This document shows, one piece after another, positions 54,487 through 61,231 of a stretch of 64,000 nucleotides of DNA. How positions within the stretch are numbered: position 1 is the first letter of the stretch; each line of letters opens with the position of its first letter. The translations under genes and the position numbers were made by a program. Origin of the DNA: JAGDMJ01 sp963809695 (GTDB taxonomy: Bacteria > Bacteroidota > Ignavibacteria > UBA10030 > UBA6906); assembly GCA_963809695.1 (NCBI GenBank), contig CAWEKI010000009.1:434001-498000 (forward strand). Reading direction: 5' to 3'. The notes under the pieces are model-generated. The model did not search any database. It saw only the letters and a list, made by a program, of their open reading frames with translations, and was not told the origin of the DNA.

Positions 54487-54515
54487 AATATAGGCAATTT
54501 TGAGTTGGCAAACAA
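54487..54515 (-). promoter_or_regulatory. promoter of the guaA-menaquinone operon
   Basis: Minus strand: TTGTTT (54510-54515), 17-bp spacer, TATATT (54487-54492). The start would be near 54480, about 20 nt before guaA. The remainder of the 54460-54744 gap shows no gene or structure I can support. Confidence 0.5.
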
Positions 54516-54744
54516 CGGTGGACGGGTTTCTGCTGTCCGGGTGGCGTTGAAACGTTTTTCGTTTTTTGGCCCGGCAAATCGTAAAAAGGTATTACATAAT
54601 TGGGATTTGAGGAGTTCCATCAGCGGCGGCACTGCACACAACACAGATCGGAGACTTTCAAAATGTCCGGGAACAGTAAATCCCTCACCGAGCCAGACAT
54701 TGCCGTCCATGTCCTGCGTCAGTCGTACACGCTGTCACAGGTTC

Positions 54745-55653
54745 TCATTGACCCGACACATGGTTTATCATCGCACGAATGTGCTCCGGAACATGCACCG
54801 GTTCGATGACTATACTGGGATGGCCGCTCTTCCAGACCCTGAACACCTCGTCGGCAAACGCCTGCCCGATTGATGTCACGTTCGTGAAATCCAACACGAT
54901 GTGCTCGGACTTCTCGAGCCCGGTAAGCACGCGCCGTGCCTCCGAGCGGGAAAGGTATGCAGAGTCGAGCCTGTATAATGCTATGCGTACCTCAGTGCGG
55001 TCAAAAGCGTATGCCTCGCCGGCATACCGGTTGAATACGTCCGCAAGCTTTACGGTGGAATTGAGGTCCACCCAGAACTCAACCCGCGTGCCAGTCACCT
55101 CGCTGATCTCGGCGGTCAAGACATCGGGAAGGCGATTGTCAAACGTGAGACGAAGGTTGCTGCTCTTGATCTGAAGAAGGCTCGCAACTCGCGACGAGAA
55201 GAAAAGTCCTTCTCCCGAATGACGCTTCGGATCGGTAGTTTGTTTTCCTTTGAGAAGGAGCTGGAGTCCCTCGACTTCGCTTGATAGGCCATGCGTTTCT
55301 TTAATGTTCCGAAAAATGCCTATGCCTCGGTCAACAACGGAAAAACCGATGGCCCGGTCGCTTCTCTCCATTCGGACAGTGATGGTTGCCGAGCGAGAAT
55401 GGTCGATAGCGTTGTTGAGGATTTCAGTAAACCCGTAGTCGACAATTCTGCCGACGTTTTCAGGCACAGTGCGCAGGATGGCGGTCTGCTGCTTGATCTC
55501 CTTGAGGATGGTGTCTTCCTGGAGATTCCGATTCTTCAGGAGCCTGGTGTATGCAAGCTCACGAGACAGTGCCTCCGAGAGGCGTGTGCTGTCATTCGCA
55601 ACGTAGCGCGCACGGTTCGCCTTCCCTATCCGCCGTACGCGCCCTTCGTTCAT
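54745..55653 (-). CDS. HATPase plus DUF4325 (STAS-like) regulatory protein
   Basis: 302 aa. A basic N-terminus is followed by a GHKL ATPase domain: N-box EILNNAIDHS (about 77-86), G1-type VVDRGIGIF and G2-type KRHSGEGLFFSS. There is no histidine-phosphorylation domain or membrane segment. From about residue 215 a DUF4325 domain follows (YLSRSEARRVLTGLEKSEHI then VLDFTNVTSIGQAFADEVFR). This architecture resembles anti-sigma/anti-anti-sigma pairs fused in one chain. Partners and targets are unknown. It lies behind the GTPase operon terminator with no clear promoter or ribosome site of its own. Confidence 0.82.
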   Translation of the reverse strand: MNEGRVRRIGKANRARYVANDSTRLSEALSRELAYTRLLKNRNLQEDTILKEIKQQTAILRTVPENVGRIVDYGFTEILNNAIDHSRSATITVRMERSDRAIGFSVVDRGIGIFRNIKETHGLSSEVEGLQLLLKGKQTTDPKRHSGEGLFFSSRVASLLQIKSSNLRLTFDNRLPDVLTAEISEVTGTRVEFWVDLNSTVKLADVFNRYAGEAYAFDRTEVRIALYRLDSAYLSRSEARRVLTGLEKSEHIVLDFTNVTSIGQAFADEVFRVWKSGHPSIVIEPVHVPEHIRAMINHVSGQ

Positions 55654-55681
55654 TAGTCGCTAGTGATGGATCCCCCGCAAA

Positions 55682-55719
55682 CGCCCCGGGCCGGACACAC
55701 AGCCCGGCCCGAGGGGGCG
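55682..55719 (-). terminator. strong GC hairpin directly after the carbamoyl-phosphate operon
   Basis: GGGCCGG / CCGGCCC (55688-55694 with 55704-55710) is extended by CGCCCC / GGGGCG (55682-55687 with 55714-55719). It begins two bases after the GTPase stop. The tail on the minus strand is only GTTTGC, so termination may be partial or factor-assisted. Confidence 0.6.
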
Positions 55720-55721
55720 AC

Positions 55722-57068
55722 CTACTTCCGCCGCACCACGCGCTTCCGCTGCTTCTTCATGAAATCGTTCAAAATGTCCGCAAGATCGGGCTTCGTAGTC
55801 TCAGCCAGCGAGTACTGGACACGAACGGAAGGCTTGTTGATGGAGATGATCCTCCGCAGGTCGATCGGTGTCCCGATGATCACGGCATCGCATGGCACCA
55901 GGTTGATCGTGGTCTCAAGATCCTTCACCTGGCCGTCGCCATATCCCATAGCCGGTAGCAGGATGCCGATCGCAGGATATTTCGCATACGTCTCCGCAAG
56001 GGAACCCACGGCATACGGGCGCGGATCGACGATCTCGCTGGCACCATATGACCGCGCCGCGATCGTACCGGCGCCATACTTCATTTCGCCATGTGTGAGC
56101 GTCGGGCCGTCTTCGATCACCATGACGCGTTTCCCCCGAATGATCTCGGGGTCTTCCACCGTGATCGGCGATGTGGAAAGCACGACTTGCGCCCGCGGGT
56201 TCACTTCCACCACGTTCGCCATGACCATGTCGATATTTTCTTTGGGGGCGGAATCTACCTTGTTCACCACAACGACATCGGCGAGCCGGAGATTTGTTTC
56301 TCCCGGGAAATACGAGATCTCATGCCCCGGTCGATGCGGGTCTACGACCGTTATGGTGAGGTCCGGTTTGTAGAACGACATATCATTGTTACCGCCATCC
56401 CAGACGATGATGTCGGCTTCTTTCTCCGCCTGCCGGAGAATCGCTTCGTAGTCCACGCCCGCATAAATGATCGTCCCCATCACGATATGCGGCTCATATT
56501 CCTCCATCTCCTCCACCGTGCAATGGTATTTGTGAAGATCGTCGATGCTGGCGAAGCGCTGGACCTTCTGCTTGACCAGATCGCCGTATGGCATCGGATG
56601 GCGCACCGCCACGACGCGCGCTCCCTGGCTTCGCAGATAGGAACACACCTTGCGTGATGTCTGGCTCTTTCCCGCCCCGGTGCGGACGGCCACGACGGCA
56701 ACCACCGGGACCTTTGACACAAGCATTGTCTGTCGTGCACCAAGGACTTTGAAATCCGCGCCATGGGCCATCACCAGCGCCGCCCTCCGCATGACGTACC
56801 CGTACGGTACATCGGAATAGGCGAACACCACTTCATCCACCTTCAGCTTTTCGATCAAGCGAGGCAGCTCCGCCTCGGGATAGATCGGGATGCCTTTCGG
56901 ATAGAGCGACCCTGCAAGCTTCGCCGGATATTTCCGGCCGGCAATGTTGGGGATCTGCGTGGCGGTGAAAGCAACCACTTCATACTTCCTGTTGCCGCGA
57001 TACACGGCGTTGAAATTGTGGAAATCTCTTCCTGCCGCTCCCATGATCAGAACTCGAGTTCTTGGCAT
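55722..57068 (-). CDS. P-loop GTPase of the cyclic 2,3-diphosphoglycerate synthetase-like family
   Basis: 448 aa. The N-terminus is Rossmann-like (RVLIMGAAGRDFHNFN). A P-loop TGAGKSQTSRK lies near residue 137, then VWDGGNNDMSFYKPDLTI and VVNKVDSAP, as in SIMIBI-class NTPases. Proteins of this kind are annotated as cyclic 2,3-bisphosphoglycerate synthetase, known from thermophilic archaea, but bacterial members typically sit next to carbamate kinase and ornithine carbamoyltransferase as here. The real reaction in bacteria is unknown to me. GAGGAGGT six nt before the ATG fixes the start. Confidence 0.8.
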   Translation of the reverse strand: MPRTRVLIMGAAGRDFHNFNAVYRGNRKYEVVAFTATQIPNIAGRKYPAKLAGSLYPKGIPIYPEAELPRLIEKLKVDEVVFAYSDVPYGYVMRRAALVMAHGADFKVLGARQTMLVSKVPVVAVVAVRTGAGKSQTSRKVCSYLRSQGARVVAVRHPMPYGDLVKQKVQRFASIDDLHKYHCTVEEMEEYEPHIVMGTIIYAGVDYEAILRQAEKEADIIVWDGGNNDMSFYKPDLTITVVDPHRPGHEISYFPGETNLRLADVVVVNKVDSAPKENIDMVMANVVEVNPRAQVVLSTSPITVEDPEIIRGKRVMVIEDGPTLTHGEMKYGAGTIAARSYGASEIVDPRPYAVGSLAETYAKYPAIGILLPAMGYGDGQVKDLETTINLVPCDAVIIGTPIDLRRIISINKPSVRVQYSLAETTKPDLADILNDFMKKQRKRVVRRK

Positions 57069-57096
57069 ACAACAACCTCCTCGTTGGACAGTGCAT

Positions 57097-58053
57097 TCAT
57101 GAACGTATTGACGCAGACACAACGATATGAGTTCCCGCTTTCCCCCCAACGGCGTCGACAAGGTGTTCGCTGTTCGTAATGACTGCGTCCTTGCCGCCCC
57201 GCTCCAGGAACTTCAGCGCTGCGGTGATTTTCGGTCCCATGCTGCCGGCCGGGAAGTGCCCGTCCTGAAGATAGCGATGGCATTCTTCCGCCGTTATCAG
57301 GTCAAGCGGCCGTTGAGACGGTTTCCCGTAATTCAGACTGACACGATCGACATCCGTGGCAATGGCAAAGACGTCCGCCTGAAGCTGGCTCGCAAGGATT
57401 GCCGAGGTGTGGTCTTTGTCGATGACGGCCTCGACTCCTTTGGTGATGTCGTGATCGTTGAAGACCGGTACGCCTCCCCCGCCGGCGGCGATCACCACCA
57501 GGCCGCGATCTACGCAGGCACGGATCGCATCCAGTTCAATGATTTCGACGGGCTCGGGCGAAGGGACAACCCTGCGATACCCTCGTGAAGAGTCCTCGAC
57601 AATCGTCCAGTCAAAAAGATCGCGGTATCGCGCCGCGACGTCTTTTGTATAGAATGGACCAATTGGTTTCGTGGGATTCTTGAATGCCGGATCATTTCGG
57701 TCCACCAGCACCTGTGTCACCAGCGAGACCACTGGCGTCTTGAGGCCCTCCTGTTGCAGCATTTGCCACATGGCGTACTGGAGAACGTACCCGATCTCCC
57801 CTTGCGTCGTGGCAACGCAGCAATCAAGGGGAAGGCGGTAGGCATAGGCAGCAGCCAGCTCGGAACGCGTCAGCGCTGCTCCTACCTGCGGGCCGTTCCC
57901 GTGCGTCAGGACAACGCGGTGGCCTGCACGCAGAAGGCGCACCACGGCAGATGCAGTGTCAACCGCATTTTCAAATTGCTCCTGTGCCGTCCCCTTCTGG
58001 CTTCCCCTGATCAGCGCATTCCCTCCAACCGCGACGAGCACGAGTTTCGACAT
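57097..58053 (-). CDS. arcC: carbamate kinase
   Basis: 318 aa, full length. It interconverts ATP + carbamate and ADP + carbamoyl phosphate. Motifs: LVAVGGNALIRG at the N-terminus, LTHGNGPQVG, VIAAGGGGVPV, AVIDKDHTSAILAS and the C-terminal FPAGSMGPKITAALKFLE. It follows the carbamoyltransferase by one base, so the two are translated together. The pair without arginine deiminase (arcA) suggests that citrulline, agmatine-type or purine-derived carbamoyl groups feed ATP synthesis, or that carbamoyl phosphate is made for ornithine. Confidence 0.96.
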   Translation of the reverse strand: MSKLVLVAVGGNALIRGSQKGTAQEQFENAVDTASAVVRLLRAGHRVVLTHGNGPQVGAALTRSELAAAYAYRLPLDCCVATTQGEIGYVLQYAMWQMLQQEGLKTPVVSLVTQVLVDRNDPAFKNPTKPIGPFYTKDVAARYRDLFDWTIVEDSSRGYRRVVPSPEPVEIIELDAIRACVDRGLVVIAAGGGGVPVFNDHDITKGVEAVIDKDHTSAILASQLQADVFAIATDVDRVSLNYGKPSQRPLDLITAEECHRYLQDGHFPAGSMGPKITAALKFLERGGKDAVITNSEHLVDAVGGKAGTHIVVSASIRS

Positions 58054-58054
58054 G

Positions 58055-59014
58055 TCAGTCTCTTAGCAATTCAAACATGATCGCCTTCTGGACATGGAGC
58101 CGGTTCTCCGCTTCCTGAAACACCACCGAGTTCGGCGAATCTATGATCTCATCCGTCACTTCCTCTCCCCGGTGCGCCGGGAGGCAATGCATGAAGAGCG
58201 CATCCGGGTTCGCCATAGAAAAGAGCGCCCGGTTCACCTGGTAAGGAGCGAATACCTGCCGGCGCGCTTCCGCCTCGGCTTCCTGCCCCATACTCGCCCA
58301 CGTGTCCGTGTACACCACGTCGGCATCCCGAACCGCCTCGCGAGGCTCGGCCGTCCACTGCAGGGTGCCTCCTGTTTTCCCGGCAATTTCCCGTGCACGC
58401 TGCATTACCTGTTCCTCCGGCTTGTGTGCTTCGGGGGTCGCCACATATAGCCTCGCCCCGAGCTTCGCCGCGGCCAGGAGCAGCGAATGGGCAACGTTGT
58501 TGCCATCTCCGACATAACAGAGCTTCAGTTTCTTCAGATGCTTCTTGCACTCCTGGATCGTGAAGAGGTCCGCTAGCGCCTGGCAGGGATGTTCATGATC
58601 TGTCAGGCCATTGATCACAGGAATGCGAGCATACTCCGCAAGCGACGTGCAGATGTCATGACCAAACGTACGGATCATGATCCCATCCACCATCCGTTCC
58701 AGATTCTTTGCAACGTCATACAACGACTCGCGCTTCCCCAGGTTGATGTCCGCAGGAGTGAGTAACAGCGAGTCCCCCCCCAGCTGCTTGATTCCAACCG
58801 TGAATGTTGTCCTCGTCCGCAACGATGGTTTCTCAAAGATCAAAGCCATCATCTTACCATCCAATGACTTCCTGTATTTCTTTGGACGCGCCTTCATGTC
58901 CGCTGCCACTTTGAAGAGAGATTTGATCTCATCAGCAGTGAGATCATCGACAGAAAGAAAGTCCCTCCCTCTAAAAGCATGCTTCCGTCCGGTGGTCTTC
59001 GTGACTCTTTTCAA
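58055..59014 (-). CDS. argF: ornithine carbamoyltransferase
   Basis: 319 aa from a TTG start with GAGGAG seven nt upstream; no ATG is available before the conserved region and the frame upstream of the TTG is not family-like. The carbamoyl-phosphate loop is KPSLRTRTTFTVG, the ornithine side has TDHEHPCQALADL, and the C-terminal HCLPAHRGEEVTDE is diagnostic for OTC rather than aspartate carbamoyltransferase. Whether it works for arginine synthesis or catabolism cannot be settled; its place beside carbamate kinase favours an energy or balancing role. Confidence 0.94.
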   Translation of the reverse strand: MKRVTKTTGRKHAFRGRDFLSVDDLTADEIKSLFKVAADMKARPKKYRKSLDGKMMALIFEKPSLRTRTTFTVGIKQLGGDSLLLTPADINLGKRESLYDVAKNLERMVDGIMIRTFGHDICTSLAEYARIPVINGLTDHEHPCQALADLFTIQECKKHLKKLKLCYVGDGNNVAHSLLLAAAKLGARLYVATPEAHKPEEQVMQRAREIAGKTGGTLQWTAEPREAVRDADVVYTDTWASMGQEAEAEARRQVFAPYQVNRALFSMANPDALFMHCLPAHRGEEVTDEIIDSPNSVVFQEAENRLHVQKAIMFELLRD

Positions 59015-59046
59015 TGGGGTTCTCCTCTGATTCGAGATAGATGGAG

Positions 59047-59067
59047 TTTGACCTCGCAACGGTCAAA
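59047..59067. promoter_or_regulatory. 7-7-7 inverted repeat upstream of argF
   Basis: TTTGACC, seven bases, GGTCAAA: a perfect dyad 33 nt upstream of the argF TTG start, the layout of a dimeric repressor site. The regulator is unknown; it does not match the ARG box. Confidence 0.4.
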
Positions 59068-59089
59068 TTACGTGCCTATTCTTGCCCCA

Positions 59090-59106
59090 GTTTAAACAAT
59101 TTAAAC
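59090..59106. promoter_or_regulatory. 17-bp operator-like repeat, copy 1
   Basis: GTTTAAACAATTTAAAC, two TTTAAA cores separated by CAA. An identical copy in the same orientation starts 69 bp further on. Both lie in the argF-pheA divergent region. Confidence 0.5.
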
Positions 59107-59158
59107 CACTATTTTCGCTATTTTTTGATGTTTTTTTCTTAGCTTTAAGAAATTCGAT

Positions 59159-59175
59159 GTTTAAACAATTTAAAC
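59159..59175. promoter_or_regulatory. 17-bp operator-like repeat, copy 2
   Basis: Identical to the copy at 59090-59106 and 22 bp upstream of the pheA ATG, where a bound protein would block or guide polymerase. The AT-rich stretch between copies, with several T runs, may be bent. Confidence 0.5.
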
Positions 59176-59197
59176 AGTAGTCGGGAATAGGAAAAAT

Positions 59198-60043
59198 ATG
59201 AAGGTCGCATTTCAAGGGGTTCATGGAGCTTACAGCGAGATGGCGGTTCTGAAACTCCTGGGGGTAAACGTTCGTACGATCCCGGTGGAGACATTCGATG
59301 AGGTCTTCCGGGCTGTCGAGCGGCGCATGGCAGACCGCGGCCTTATCCCGATAGAAAACTCTCTCGCGGGGAGCATCCATCAAAACTACGACCTCCTTCT
59401 GTCCCACAACCTCCATATTATCCGTGAAACCCATCTCCGGATTGAACATGTCCTGATGTGCCACCCATCCTCCTCGCTGGCCCGATTGAAGGAGGTTCGC
59501 TCCCATCCCCAGGCGCTTGCCCAGTGCAGCAGGTTCTTCGAACGGCATCGGCGGCTGAAACCGATCGCCTTCTATGACACGGCAGGTGCGGCAAAATCCA
59601 TCATGGAATCGGGCACGCAGGAGACCGGAGCGATCGCCGGTCTGCACGCGGCACGCCTCTACGGCCTCAACGTGCTCCAACGAAACATCGAGAACGAGCA
59701 ACACAATTATACACGGTTCCTTCTGATCTCCCGTCTACCGTGGCATCCACAGCCGGGTATCCGGACGAAGTGCAGCATCGCTTTTCGCCCGGTGCTGAAC
59801 CAACCCGGAATTCTGTTTCGCATTCTGGGTGTTTTCTCACTGAGGGATATTGATCTGCTGAAAATTGAATCCCGGCCCGACCCGCGTTCTCCCTTTGAAT
59901 ATCTGTTTTATCTGGACCTGGCCGGGAGTCCAAAAGAACCAAAAGTCGCGAAAGCACTCGAGCACCTGAAAGAGGTGGTCACCCATTTTCGCCTCCTCGG
60001 TGCCTACCCCGTGGGAAGCGGAAAGTTCTACGGCGGAAGGTGA
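59198..60043 (+). CDS. pheA: prephenate dehydratase
   Basis: 281 aa, single-function enzyme without a chorismate mutase domain. It converts prephenate to phenylpyruvate. The catalytic half starts VAFQGVHGAYSEMA and contains GLIPIENSLAGSIHQNYDLL and the key Thr-Arg-Phe in NYTRFLLI. The ACT regulatory domain (about 195-280) carries the phenylalanine-binding IDLLKIESRP. AGGA five nt before the ATG supports the start. The operator-like repeats just upstream suggest control of its expression. Confidence 0.95.
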   Translation: MKVAFQGVHGAYSEMAVLKLLGVNVRTIPVETFDEVFRAVERRMADRGLIPIENSLAGSIHQNYDLLLSHNLHIIRETHLRIEHVLMCHPSSSLARLKEVRSHPQALAQCSRFFERHRRLKPIAFYDTAGAAKSIMESGTQETGAIAGLHAARLYGLNVLQRNIENEQHNYTRFLLISRLPWHPQPGIRTKCSIAFRPVLNQPGILFRILGVFSLRDIDLLKIESRPDPRSPFEYLFYLDLAGSPKEPKVAKALEHLKEVVTHFRLLGAYPVGSGKFYGGR

Positions 60044-60068
60044 ACCCGGGTGAGCTTCCCCCGGTTCA
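60041..60068 (+). terminator. possible hairpin between pheA and the radical SAM gene
   Basis: TGAACC-GGG pairs with CCC-GGTTCA across a nine-base loop with one bulge each side, beginning at the pheA stop. A pyrimidine-mixed tail follows rather than a T run, so read-through into the next gene is likely. Confidence 0.3.
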
Positions 60069-60104
60069 TTCATTCAAATGAGAGCAGTGGCACCAAGGAG
60101 GAAG

Positions 60105-61157
60105 ATGGGAGGAATCAAGGGAAGAGGGGCCGCGTACAATCCGCCTAACCGGTTTGAGCGGCTGCAGTACCAGGCTCTCGAAGTCGAGCTGGATTATGAA
60201 GACGAGCGTCCGCCATTTCGAACACAGTTCTATGACGACACTTCGCGCTCCATCCTGGCGAGGAACGACAGCCCCGACATCTCTTTCACGTACAGCATCA
60301 ATCCCTACCGGGGATGCGAGCATGGATGCGTCTATTGCTATGCCCGCCCATCCCATGAATATCTTGGATTCTCTGCCGGACTGGATTTCGAATCAAAGAT
60401 CATGGTGAAGCGGAATGCCCCCGCTCTGCTGGAGGAGGCGCTGCGCCGGAAAACCTGGACGCCGCAGACGGTCACCATTTCCGGGAATACCGACTGCTAT
60501 CAACCCGCGGAGCGCCTGTTCCGCCTTACACGCGGCTGTCTCGAGGTCTTCCTCCGATTCCGCAACCCTGCCGGCATCATCACGAAGAACGCCCTCATCC
60601 TGCGCGATATTGACGTCCTTCAGGAAATGGCGCGCCTCAACATCGTGCATGTGCTGATCTCAATGATCACGCTGGATCCCGATCTCGTGCGGAAGTTGGA
60701 GCCCCGCACTGCTAGTCCGACAGCGAGGCTGCATGCGATCCGTGAGCTTGCGCGGCACGGCATCCCGGTTGGGCTCAACCTCGCGCCGGTCATTCCCGGT
60801 CTCACCGATCAGGAGATCCCCGGCCTGCTCAAGGCTGCAGCAGACAATGGGGCAACGCGCGCAGCTTTTTCTCCCGTCCGCCTCCCGGGGGCCGTCGAAC
60901 CGCTGTTCACAGAGTGGATCCGCCGCACATTTCCCGACCGTGCCGAGAAAGTGCTGAACCGTATCAGAAGCATTCATGAAGGGAAGCTGAACGATTCACG
61001 TTTCGGTAGCAGGATGACCGGCAACGGGGAAATTGCCAGAGTGATGAACGACCTCTTCACGCTCCACGCCTCGCGCCACCACCTCGATGGTGAATGGGTG
61101 GAAATGACAACAAAGCACTTCCGTCGGGAGCCGGACGGACAACAAGAGCTTTTCTGA
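60105..61157 (+). CDS. PA0069-family radical SAM protein
   Basis: 350 aa. The N-terminal GGIKGRGAAYNPPNRFE, then INPYRGCEHGCVYCYARPSHEYLG with the CxxxCxxC cluster motif (about residues 77-84), and TISGNTDCYQPAERLFRLTR define this family, a distant relative of spore photoproduct lyase. Its reaction is not established. The ATG at 60105 follows AAGGAGG at short spacing; an ATG nine codons upstream lacks a ribosome site. It may be cotranscribed with pheA (62-nt gap). The gap to the next, converging gene (61158-61231) shows no clear terminator. Confidence 0.88.
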   Translation: MGGIKGRGAAYNPPNRFERLQYQALEVELDYEDERPPFRTQFYDDTSRSILARNDSPDISFTYSINPYRGCEHGCVYCYARPSHEYLGFSAGLDFESKIMVKRNAPALLEEALRRKTWTPQTVTISGNTDCYQPAERLFRLTRGCLEVFLRFRNPAGIITKNALILRDIDVLQEMARLNIVHVLISMITLDPDLVRKLEPRTASPTARLHAIRELARHGIPVGLNLAPVIPGLTDQEIPGLLKAAADNGATRAAFSPVRLPGAVEPLFTEWIRRTFPDRAEKVLNRIRSIHEGKLNDSRFGSRMTGNGEIARVMNDLFTLHASRHHLDGEWVEMTTKHFRREPDGQQELF

Positions 61158-61231
61158 ACCGTCTCGATCGCCCGACAGATGGCCCTGCAAGCCAGGAGGG
61201 GTTGTCTTCCTTTCTTCGAACCAAAAATCGT

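Noticed and set aside
59101..59153. Promoter for pheA in the T-rich stretch
   Set aside because: TTGATG at 59125 has no acceptable -10 at 16-18 bp; AT richness alone is not evidence.
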